NCBI RefSeq assembly: GCF_003600625.1
Contig: NZ_CP032489.1
Span: 2,542,001-2,606,000 of the forward strand
Length of the DNA: 64,000 nt
Direction: 5' to 3'
DNA from: Arachidicoccus soli
GTDB lineage: Bacteria; Bacteroidota; Bacteroidia; Chitinophagales; Chitinophagaceae
Below the pieces are notes generated by a model. That model saw nothing but the letters and a program-made list of their open reading frames with translations. It did not search any database and was not told the origin of the DNA. Both the position numbers and the translations under genes were made by a program. Positions 49,547 to 57,596 of this stretch are shown piece by piece. Numbering within the stretch: the stretch's first letter is position 1; every line of letters begins with the position of its first letter.

Positions 49547-52030
49547 ATGAAGAAAATATTTTTATTAACCTTAGCTCTATGTCCAATATTAGCGTGTTTT
49601 GCTCAAAACCCAAGTTCTGCAGACGCTTCTGAGATTTTATTGCAGTTGAAAAAATTAAATGTCTTGGGGTCTGTGCTATACATTGCAGCACATCCTGATG
49701 ATGAAAACAATGCATTACTTCCTTATCTGGCTAAAGAAAAACTATACCGTACTGCCTATCTAAGCCTGACAAGGGGCGATGGGGGACAAAATCTTTTAGG
49801 CAATGAACAAGGAGTAGCGCTCGGGTTAATGAGAACGCAGGAGCTGTTAGCAGCCAGAAGAATAGATGGCGCAGAACAATATTTTAGTCGTGCTTACGAC
49901 TTTGGTTTTAGTAAAACTGCAGCGGAATCTCTTCGAATTTGGGGCAAAGAAAAAATATTAAGTGATGTCGTGTGGGAAATCAGAAAATTTCAACCCGATA
50001 TAATTATCAAACGGTTTCCTCCAGATAAGAGAGCAGGACACGGGCATCATGCGGCATCGTCCATTTTAGCCGAAGAAGCTTTTAAGGCGGCTGCAGATCC
50101 TAAGCGTTTTCCCGAACAATTCAAATATGGCGTAAAACCTTGGCAGGCAAAAAGAATCTTATGGAACACTTATAATTTTGGCGGTAATAATACTACCAGC
50201 GATGACCAATTGAAAATAGATATCGGCGGCTATAATCCACTGATAGGAAAAAGCTATGGCGAGATAGGCGCAGAAGCACGTACCATGCACAAAAGCCAAG
50301 GTGAAGGCAGACCCGGAAGAAGAGGCTTGTCTTATGAATATTTTTTGACTACAGCCGGTTCGCCTGCAAAAGTATCTTTAATGGATGGTATTAATACGAG
50401 CTGGCAAAGGCTTGAAGGCGGTACTGCCCTATCTTCTATGATTGAGGATGTAATCAATAATTTCAAATCACAACATCCTGAAGCATCGGTGCCCGCTTTA
50501 ATCAAAATATATCAGTCCATCAAAAGATTGCCTGAAAGCAACTGGAAAGAAAAAAAATTAGCTGACACGCAACGGCTAATCGAAGAATGCAGTGCTTTAT
50601 TTGTAGATGCAACCTCTAGTCAACAAGAGGTCGTTCAGGGAGGAAAACTGCATATCAATTTCAATTGTATCAAAAGAGCCGATGTTGATGCAGAACTCCT
50701 GGGCATCGATATCCTTCCTTTTGATACGGCTTGCCATATCAATTTGGCGACTAATCAAAATTATTACCTGACAAAAAATTTGCCTGTTCCCAATGACAAG
50801 GAGATATCTCAACCTTACTGGCTTAAATACCCATTAACAGGCGGTACTTTTGATGTACGGAATCAGTTGTTGATTGGCAAAGCTGAAAACAACCCTCCAT
50901 TTGAAGTTAATTTTACAATTAAAATTGATGACCAAATTTTTATGGTAAAACGTGCGGTTCAATACCGGGTAACGGATCCGGTGAGAGGCGATTTATACGA
51001 GCCTATTGTAGTCTTGCCAAAAGTAGCACTCAATTTTGCAAAGGATAATTTTATTTCCCTCAATGGGCAACCGGTTGAGATAGCGTATCATGTACAATCA
51101 AATGAACCAGATGGAAATACAGATGGGCCCATTGTTTTAGGCATTTCAAATGATTGGAAAGAAGTAAATAAAAAATCTAATCTGGTTGATCAAAATAGAA
51201 AGGGAGATTATGATGTAGTGGAAGAATTGAAACCCATTTCTGCTAAAACAAATACAACAGAAGAGATTACTTTAAAAACTGCGGATGGGAAATATGATGG
51301 TTATTGCAAAACAATTGTATATAACCATATCCCCACTATTACCTATTTCCCCAGAGCAAAAGCGAACCTGGTAAACCTTACTATTAAGATCATCGGTAAA
51401 AAAATTGGTTACATTGAAGGTGCCGATGATAAAGTGCCGGCATCATTGATGGCAATGGGATATAATGTAGATATCTTATCAGATGCCGATTTAACGGACG
51501 ATAAATTGGCCCATTATGATGCCATCATTACAGGTATTAGAGCCTATAACTTACACCAATACCTGAGCGATAAAAACGATGTGCTAATGCGGTATGTAAA
51601 AAATGGCGGTAATCTGATTGTACAATATTTAAAGGGCAATCAAGTAGGGCAGAAAAATATTGTTGTAGGGCCTTATCCGTTTTTAATAAATTCGGGTGCA
51701 AGGGTTACAGAAGAAGATGCCAAAGTAAATTTTCTTTTGCCCAATAGTCCGGCATTAAACTATCCGAATAAAATCACAGAGAGCGATTTTAATGGATGGG
51801 TACAGGAAAGAAGTACTTATCAAGCTATAAAATTAGATAGTCATTATGCAATGCCATTGGGCATGCATGATACCGGCGAGCAGGAGAGCAACGGCAGCTT
51901 GGCTATTGCAAAATACGGAAAAGGAAATTTTGTATATGCCAGTCTGGTATTTTTTAGGGAGCTACCGGCAGGCGTTCCCGGAGCATACAGACTTATGGCG
52001 AATTTGATTGCTTTGCCGAAGAACGAATAA
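49547..52030 (+). CDS. PIG-L family deacetylase, large secreted form
   Basis: 827 aa with signal peptide (MKKIFLLTLALCPILACFA). The PIG-L/LmbE domain is at about residues 35-290: zinc motif AAHPDDE (His49, Asp51, Asp52), TRGDGGQNLLG, RTQELLAARRIDG and KRAGHGHHAAS. The family removes acetyl groups from N-acetylglucosamine-like substrates. The remaining about 500 residues form beta-rich domains and a C-terminal Rossmann-like, glutamine-amidotransferase-shaped region (VPASLMAMGYNVDILSDADL, YDAIITGIRAYN), much longer than the minimal enzyme. The SSS transporter gene follows after 39 bases, so the pair may release and import a sugar or amino-sugar product. The real substrate is unknown. Confidence 0.85.
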   Translation: MKKIFLLTLALCPILACFAQNPSSADASEILLQLKKLNVLGSVLYIAAHPDDENNALLPYLAKEKLYRTAYLSLTRGDGGQNLLGNEQGVALGLMRTQELLAARRIDGAEQYFSRAYDFGFSKTAAESLRIWGKEKILSDVVWEIRKFQPDIIIKRFPPDKRAGHGHHAASSILAEEAFKAAADPKRFPEQFKYGVKPWQAKRILWNTYNFGGNNTTSDDQLKIDIGGYNPLIGKSYGEIGAEARTMHKSQGEGRPGRRGLSYEYFLTTAGSPAKVSLMDGINTSWQRLEGGTALSSMIEDVINNFKSQHPEASVPALIKIYQSIKRLPESNWKEKKLADTQRLIEECSALFVDATSSQQEVVQGGKLHINFNCIKRADVDAELLGIDILPFDTACHINLATNQNYYLTKNLPVPNDKEISQPYWLKYPLTGGTFDVRNQLLIGKAENNPPFEVNFTIKIDDQIFMVKRAVQYRVTDPVRGDLYEPIVVLPKVALNFAKDNFISLNGQPVEIAYHVQSNEPDGNTDGPIVLGISNDWKEVNKKSNLVDQNRKGDYDVVEELKPISAKTNTTEEITLKTADGKYDGYCKTIVYNHIPTITYFPRAKANLVNLTIKIIGKKIGYIEGADDKVPASLMAMGYNVDILSDADLTDDKLAHYDAIITGIRAYNLHQYLSDKNDVLMRYVKNGGNLIVQYLKGNQVGQKNIVVGPYPFLINSGARVTEEDAKVNFLLPNSPALNYPNKITESDFNGWVQERSTYQAIKLDSHYAMPLGMHDTGEQESNGSLAIAKYGKGNFVYASLVFFRELPAGVPGAYRLMANLIALPKNE

Positions 52031-52069
52031 AGTGTTTATAATCTACTTTTCTTCATCAACATTCGCTGA

Positions 52070-53719
52070 ATGAGTTTAATTGATTGGTTGATATTGATCA
52101 TTGCTTTGTTGGGCATCATTGTGTATGGAATATACAAAAGTCGTACAAGCAAAAACCTGGATGGCTATTTTCTTAGCAATAGAAGTATGCCATGGTATCT
52201 TGTGCTGCTGAGTATCATGGGCACACAAGCCAGCGCCATCACCTATCTTACCGGTCCCGGTCAGGCTTATACAGATGGGATGCGTTTTGTACAATATTAT
52301 TTCGGACTTCCGTTTGCAATGATTTTCATCAGCATATTTTTTGTTCCCGTTTACAGCAAATTGAAAGTGTATACCGCTTATGAATTTCTAGAAAAACGAT
52401 TTGATATAAAAACCAGGACATTTACGGCTTTTCTTTTTTTATTATCTCGTGGTCTTAGTACGGGCATCAGCATTTTCGCACCCTCTATTATTTTGAGTTC
52501 TCTCATGGGCTGGAATATTTATTATACCAATATAGTAATGGGCGGCTTATTGATTATTTACACGATGAGTGGTGGTGCTAAGGCAGTGGCTTATACACAG
52601 AAATTACAAATGATTATTGTATTCATTTCTCTTTTTTTAATCGGGTACATTGCTGTAAGTCTTTTGCCGATAGGTGTGGGCTTTAAGGAAGCGATTAAAG
52701 AAGCAGGTAGCTATGGCAAAATGAATGTTATTACCACCGGATTTACTAAACAGGGATTCGATTGGAAGGATAAATATAATTTGTGGAGTGGTACCATTGG
52801 CGGATTCTTTTTAGCATTAAGTTATTTTGGAACGGATCATAGCCAGGTAGGAAGGTATCTTACAGCAAAAACTGTCAATGAAAGCAGGAAAGGGTTGTTG
52901 ATGAATGGATTGGTGAAAGTGCCGATGCAATTTGGCATACTGTTGATTGGTGTACTTATTTTTACCTTTTATATATATCATAAAGCACCAGTTTATTTCG
53001 ACAGCACAAAAATGATGGAGGCGCAGAAGACACCTTATGCTGCGACTTTAAATAGTATCGAAAGTAAATACAATGCAGCCTTTAAAGCGAATGATAAAGG
53101 CAGTTCGGATGCTTATAGAAAAGAATATAAAGAAGTGCTTCAAAAGGCTTTTCCGCATGAAGATAATAATGATGCTAATTTCATTTTTTTACGATTTGTA
53201 AAAGATAATCTGCCTATTGGTTTGATCGGGTTGTTGTTTGCCGTGATATTCTTATCGGCATGGGGAAGCATTGCGGCTGCATTAAATGCGCTCGCAGCTT
53301 GCAGCGTAGTAGACTTTCATAAGAAATTCTTTGCAAAAAATGAATCCGCTTTAGATGACTATAAAGTATCGCAATGGTACACATTTGGCTGGGGTATATT
53401 TTGTATAATCATTGCCATGTTTGCACATAATATTGGCAATAGCCTTATAGAAGCAGTCAATATTCTGGGATCGATTTTTTATGGCGTAATATTAGGCGTT
53501 TTCTTAACTGCTTTTTGGATAAAAGGAATAAAAGGAAATGCTGTTTTTTATTCCGCTATCATTTCTGAAATTGGGGTGATTTTTATTTATCGCGCTAATA
53601 TCATCTCCTTTTTATGGTTGAATGTTATTGGTGTAATACTTGTAATTTTCATAGGTGCAATTTTTCAGCTTCTGCTAAATAAAAGAAGGGACATGCTGCA
53701 AGGAATACGGAAAGAATAA
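52070..53719 (+). CDS. Sodium:solute symporter (SSS family)
   Basis: 549 aa inner-membrane protein with about 13-14 hydrophobic helices. SSS family features are SLIDWLILIIALLGIIVYGIY at the start, KNLDGYFLSNRSMPWYLVLLSI in its core (DGYFLSNRSMPW), GTQASAITYLTGPGQAY, TAYEFLEKRFD, YTMSGGAKAVAYTQKLQ and SYFGTDHSQVGRYLTAK. The closest characterised type is the SGLT/myo-inositol branch. It probably takes up the product of the preceding PIG-L enzyme, with which it forms an operon, but the substrate is not visible. An unusual hydrophilic loop of about 60 residues (YAATLNSIESKYNAAFKAND) sits between helices in the second half. Confidence 0.9.
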   Translation: MSLIDWLILIIALLGIIVYGIYKSRTSKNLDGYFLSNRSMPWYLVLLSIMGTQASAITYLTGPGQAYTDGMRFVQYYFGLPFAMIFISIFFVPVYSKLKVYTAYEFLEKRFDIKTRTFTAFLFLLSRGLSTGISIFAPSIILSSLMGWNIYYTNIVMGGLLIIYTMSGGAKAVAYTQKLQMIIVFISLFLIGYIAVSLLPIGVGFKEAIKEAGSYGKMNVITTGFTKQGFDWKDKYNLWSGTIGGFFLALSYFGTDHSQVGRYLTAKTVNESRKGLLMNGLVKVPMQFGILLIGVLIFTFYIYHKAPVYFDSTKMMEAQKTPYAATLNSIESKYNAAFKANDKGSSDAYRKEYKEVLQKAFPHEDNNDANFIFLRFVKDNLPIGLIGLLFAVIFLSAWGSIAAALNALAACSVVDFHKKFFAKNESALDDYKVSQWYTFGWGIFCIIIAMFAHNIGNSLIEAVNILGSIFYGVILGVFLTAFWIKGIKGNAVFYSAIISEIGVIFIYRANIISFLWLNVIGVILVIFIGAIFQLLLNKRRDMLQGIRKE

Positions 53720-54549
53720 ATCAAGCTTGCTGAAGAGGCTGGGAGTTGTAATTATAAATCATCCGCGCAATAGGCAGCCTGGGAAAATGAGCCTTACTGT
53801 ATCTGTGCTTACATTGTTTTTAATGGCCCCTCTAACATTTTCAGTTAGAACGCCCTTACCATGCATACAATAATAAACGAATCAATCTTCTGTTTTCATC
53901 ACAAAACCAGTCTCAGCAGGCGTTAGAAAATATAATGCGCTTTCCTGTTCGAAAAGTAATGCCTAAAGACTTGATGATATTATAAGTCTGAGCCTTTTGT
54001 AATCAATGTCGGAATGCTTTCCCAGCCATTCAATAAGCACCGGACCTGTCCAGGCTGCGCTATTCTAACCATGTTTTTCAGGAGCTTCACTTAAAACCAC
54101 AACTATTGGGATGCGCCGTTTCTCATCAAGCTGGCATGGCGGTCATGACCTTGTTTATCTCCTAAACCATCCATTCCCGCTCGCTCAAAACTATGAACCC
54201 AATTGGTTATTTGTTGGAAGCGTGAATTGTATAGTTTCTCAAGATTTCTATTGGACTGTCACAGTGATACCAGATAATCAGCGTACAGAAGGATACCGAT
54301 TGTATAGCGCTCATCACCAGGGAAGATTCCTTTTATCTGCAGGGGAGCAGCATCTCCTAATTCTAAAATTAAACGGGGCATCATTCTATTTTTCTCCCAG
54401 GTAATTATATTTCGTGTAATTATTAATTAGACTTGATGTCAACAATTACTTCCTTTCATTTGAAGAGATTCCTCTTTTCGTCGCAATGAATGTACGGAGA
54501 TATTTTCCGCCTTTATTAGTGTTTTCACCCATAATAATTAAAAGGAATC
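53720..54549. other. 830-base region between symporter and mutS2, carrying a transposase relic
   Basis: No intact gene. The centre (about 53900..54384) is a decayed IS630-type transposase on the minus strand. The flanks show no terminal inverted repeats that I could pair and no RNA gene. Confidence 0.55.
53900..54384 (-). pseudogene. Decayed IS630-type transposase, N-terminal part
   Basis: Read on the minus strand from an ATG pair at 54382..54384, broken frames give the DNA-binding half of an IS630-type transposase: IGILLYADYLVSL, a TGA near 54260, then RFQQITNWVHSFERAGMDG and LGDKQGHDRHASL (helix-turn-helix and the usual GxxxLxDxxxxGR-like turn). After two further stops (near 54108 and at 54065..54067) comes SAAWTGPVLIEWLGKHSDID, then after a frameshift TYNIIKSLGITFRTGKR, the second winged-helix part. 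The DDE catalytic domain is not recognisable. At least three stops and one frameshift make this a relic. Identification is by pattern only. Confidence 0.6.
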
Positions 54550-56655
54550 CTACCCTTCAATAATTTTTTCTTTTACGACCACTAAATCAGCTATATCCAC
54601 GTTCATCGGTAACACGCCTATCTGCACGATGGCACGCTTTCCACGCAATTCCAAGACTTCGCCCACCTGATGATTTCTTTTGAATTTCACCTTCGCTCCT
54701 ACCGTTATTTCTGTATTTAACTCAAGATATTTCGATTGTAATTTTCTGGCCATTTTACCGGCAACAACTTTCTCGTTTTTAGGAAACAAAATACTGTTGA
54801 TTTGCTTTACGACTTCTTCTTTATTATCTGCTTTTCTCCACTCTAAAACCATTTGGCGCAATTTGCGTTCTGTCTCTTTTAAATAATTGATTCTGTCTTC
54901 TGATATCTTGTTTTGCTGTTTTAGCAATTCTATTTGTTGCAAGTGTCTTTCTTTGTTTAACACCTGTTCCATTTCTTTTTTCAACTTCTCATTATCGCGT
55001 AATAGCTTATGCAATTCACGTTTCTCTTTCTCTAATTTCTGTAATCCTTGCTCGGTATTATTTAATAATTTATCTAAGCGAAAATGATCGTCTTCGACTA
55101 AAGTCCTTGCACGGTTAATTAAGTCTTTCGGCAAACCGATTCGTTCTGCAATGGAGAAAGTATAAGAGCTGCCGGGCTTCCCTACCACCAGCTGATACAT
55201 GGGCTGCAAGCGTTTTTCGTCAAAAGCCATGGCACCATTAAAAATACCTTTGGTCTTATTGGCCATTACCTTTAAATTGAGGTAATGCGTGGTCACAATG
55301 CCTACTGAATGTTTGCGTGCCAATTCTTCTAAAATTACTTCGGCAAAAGCGCCCCCAAGATTCGGGTCGGACCCACCACCTAATTCATCGATAAAAAATA
55401 AAGTTTTGCCATTCGCATTTTCGATAAAAAATTTCATATGCAACAAATGCGAAGAATAAGTACTTAATTCAAATTCGATACTTTGTGTATCACCCATATG
55501 AATAAAGAGTTGCTTAAAAATACCCATTTCCGAATCCGGGTGTACCGGCACCAAAAGTCCGCTCTGCATCATCATTTGATTGAGTCCAATGGTTTTCATC
55601 GATACCGTTTTGCCACCTGCATTGGGGCCGCTAATAATCAATATGCGCTGATGCTCATCAAATTTTAAGGAGACCGGAATCGTGGGTTTATTATTTTTCT
55701 TATTGTATAAAAATAATAGAGGATGATAAGCCTCCTGCAAATTCATCACTGCCTTATCCAGTACATTAGGATAATGTGCATGCATGTCCATGGCCAGTCT
55801 TGCCTTTGCTGCAATAAAATCAAACTCCCCCGAAATTGCAGCGTAAGACTGAAGCAAGGGCGCATATACAGAGAGTTTGGCGGTAAGATCGCGTAATACG
55901 CGCAGGACCTCTTTTCGCTCATCATTCTCTAAAGCATATACATCATTGTTTAATTCAATGGTTTCTTCCGGTTCGATATAAGTCGTTTTTCGGCTGTCAC
56001 TTTCTCCATGCAGGATACCTTTCACCTGTCTTTTGTATTCAGAAAATACAGCCACTACTCTACGGCCATTGCTAAAACTCTCGCTGATATCTGCTGTATA
56101 GCCGGACTTACTTAATTTTGCTACTGCCCTTTCAAAAACGCGTCTCAGCTCGTTTCTTTTCTTCCCTAATTCGTTTCTAATCTTCAATAAAGCTGCAGAG
56201 GCATTATCTTTTACATTCCCATTTTCATCTACTACTTCATCAATCAATTGAATAATTGCTTTCTCGTAATATGTGTTTTCAATAATTTTCTCCAAGGCCG
56301 GAAATGCGAGTCGTTTTTCCTTATCGAACCAACGAAAAATATTTTCAGCAATAGTAGCTAACCGGCGAACGATCATCCATTGTTCCCCTACTAAGGTACT
56401 TCCGGGTATGCTTAATAGTTTTAAGTCTTTGGAGATATCAAGAACGACTTCATGGGGAAAATGAAGTGATTGTTCAGTTAATAATTTAAATTCATGTGTC
56501 TGCTTTAATGCTATTTCAATAAAATCTTTTCTTGTATGAATACGCAGATTTGCAGCTTTCTCCTTCGCATATACTGTTCTGCAATAGGCGTCCAACAATG
56601 TTTTCACCTTGTCGAACTCTAATTGTTCTGCTGCATTATTGGGATATATTTTCAT
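54550..56655 (-). CDS. mutS2: MutS2-family ATPase without Smr domain
   Basis: 701 aa. The middle core with clamp helices precedes the MutS ATPase: Walker A IISGPNAGGKTVSMKT, the ST motif region IEFELSTYSSHLLHM, Walker B TLFFIDELGGGSDPN and the H-loop GIVTTHYLNLK. A coiled coil follows at about residues 515-600 (LEKEKRELHKLLRDNEKLKK), then an SH3-like KOW-type module (VGAKVKFKRNHQVGEVLEL). MutS2 proteins of Bacillus and Thermus continue with a C-terminal Smr nuclease domain, which is absent here: the protein ends soon after the SH3-like part. MutS2 acts on recombination intermediates or collided ribosomes, not classical mismatch repair. It follows the methyltransferase gene by 30 bases. Confidence 0.9.
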   Translation of the reverse strand: MKIYPNNAAEQLEFDKVKTLLDAYCRTVYAKEKAANLRIHTRKDFIEIALKQTHEFKLLTEQSLHFPHEVVLDISKDLKLLSIPGSTLVGEQWMIVRRLATIAENIFRWFDKEKRLAFPALEKIIENTYYEKAIIQLIDEVVDENGNVKDNASAALLKIRNELGKKRNELRRVFERAVAKLSKSGYTADISESFSNGRRVVAVFSEYKRQVKGILHGESDSRKTTYIEPEETIELNNDVYALENDERKEVLRVLRDLTAKLSVYAPLLQSYAAISGEFDFIAAKARLAMDMHAHYPNVLDKAVMNLQEAYHPLLFLYNKKNNKPTIPVSLKFDEHQRILIISGPNAGGKTVSMKTIGLNQMMMQSGLLVPVHPDSEMGIFKQLFIHMGDTQSIEFELSTYSSHLLHMKFFIENANGKTLFFIDELGGGSDPNLGGAFAEVILEELARKHSVGIVTTHYLNLKVMANKTKGIFNGAMAFDEKRLQPMYQLVVGKPGSSYTFSIAERIGLPKDLINRARTLVEDDHFRLDKLLNNTEQGLQKLEKEKRELHKLLRDNEKLKKEMEQVLNKERHLQQIELLKQQNKISEDRINYLKETERKLRQMVLEWRKADNKEEVVKQINSILFPKNEKVVAGKMARKLQSKYLELNTEITVGAKVKFKRNHQVGEVLELRGKRAIVQIGVLPMNVDIADLVVVKEKIIEG

Positions 56656-56685
56656 GTATATTCTATCAGTCTCTTTTTACAAGGT

Positions 56686-57495
56686 TTAAAACCTAATGCA
56701 AAAATCTTGTTTTACTTTATTTTCTTTTCTGAAAAAAACCAAGCCCACAAAAAACAAATCGATACTCATGGTGACCCTTTCGTGTGCGATTATTCTTTGC
56801 CAGGCAGCTTCCATTTCTTCGCTCCAATGAATATCATCAAAAACCAAAATCGAATATTCATTTAGTACAGGCAATAACTGTTCAAAGTATCGTACGGTAG
56901 GTTCTTCCCGATGGTTACCATCTATGAAAACAAAATCGAGTATTTCCTTTTCTGCTTGCAACCGCTTTATCAATGCAGGCAAAGTATGGTCCATATTGCC
57001 CAATATCAACTCGATATTTTTTAGCCTTAAAGCCTCAAAATCCTGGTTTGCTACTTCTGCAATTTGCCTAGCGCCTTCCATCGTAAAAACTTTCGCAGCT
57101 TTGTTGCCGTTTGCAAGATAAGCTGTGGTAATACCAAAGCAAGTCCCCAATTCCAACACATTTTCAGGCCGGTAAAACTGTACTAGTCTAAATAAAAGGC
57201 GGCTATACTTTTTAGGCTTCAAAGCGGATTTGGCCACTGCAGCAACTTTTCGTTTGTTGGTTGCATTCACCCTTGAACCCGCCCCGAAGTCTTCTATTTC
57301 TAATACACGATCATCATGTTTTAATTGCCGGCGCAATAATTCTATTTCTTCATAAAAAAGATATTGCTTTTTATCATTCAATATTTTTGTAATGAATTCA
57401 AATACAAAAGGAGAGTGCATTCCATGGCCTTTACCATTGGATGCGGTCATTAAATAATGCAGGTATTTTTTTGCTAATTGATATTTCGAATACAT
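56686..57495 (-). CDS. Class I SAM-dependent methyltransferase (O-methyltransferase-like)
   Basis: 269 aa, no signal peptide. A Rossmann-type methyltransferase core lies in the second half: motif I NVLELGTCFGITTAYLA, acidic motif KVFTMEGARQIAE, LILGNMDHTLPALI, and motif DFVFIDGNHREEPTVRYFEQLLP with the metal/acid residues of COMT-like enzymes, followed by ILVFDDIHWSEEM. The N-terminal part (HGMHSPFVFEFITKI) is conserved in a Bacteroidota-specific group of unknown substrate. It is transcribed with mutS2, 30 bases downstream; a functional link is not evident. Confidence 0.82.
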   Translation of the reverse strand: MYSKYQLAKKYLHYLMTASNGKGHGMHSPFVFEFITKILNDKKQYLFYEEIELLRRQLKHDDRVLEIEDFGAGSRVNATNKRKVAAVAKSALKPKKYSRLLFRLVQFYRPENVLELGTCFGITTAYLANGNKAAKVFTMEGARQIAEVANQDFEALRLKNIELILGNMDHTLPALIKRLQAEKEILDFVFIDGNHREEPTVRYFEQLLPVLNEYSILVFDDIHWSEEMEAAWQRIIAHERVTMSIDLFFVGLVFFRKENKVKQDFCIRF

Positions 57496-57545
57496 GCCGC
57501 GAAGATACGTTTGATAAAGAGAAATTTAAATACATCCGCAAAAAG

Positions 57546-57577
57546 ATAAAGACAAAGTATGGCTACTTTGTCTTTAT
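57546..57577 (-). terminator. Terminator after the TonB-dependent receptor gene
   Basis: A perfect 14-base inverted repeat (arms 57546..57559 and 57564..57577, ATAAAGACAAAGTA and its complement) with a 4-base loop, followed on the minus strand by CTTTTT. It lies about 20 bases after the stop codon. Confidence 0.78.
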
Positions 57578-57596
57578 AAAAATTAGCGGACATCAG

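Noticed and set aside
54111-54404. 97-codon open frame on the plus strand between the symporter and mutS2
   Set aside because: The opposite strand reads as a decayed IS630-type transposase with recognisable motifs, so the plus-strand frame is its shadow.
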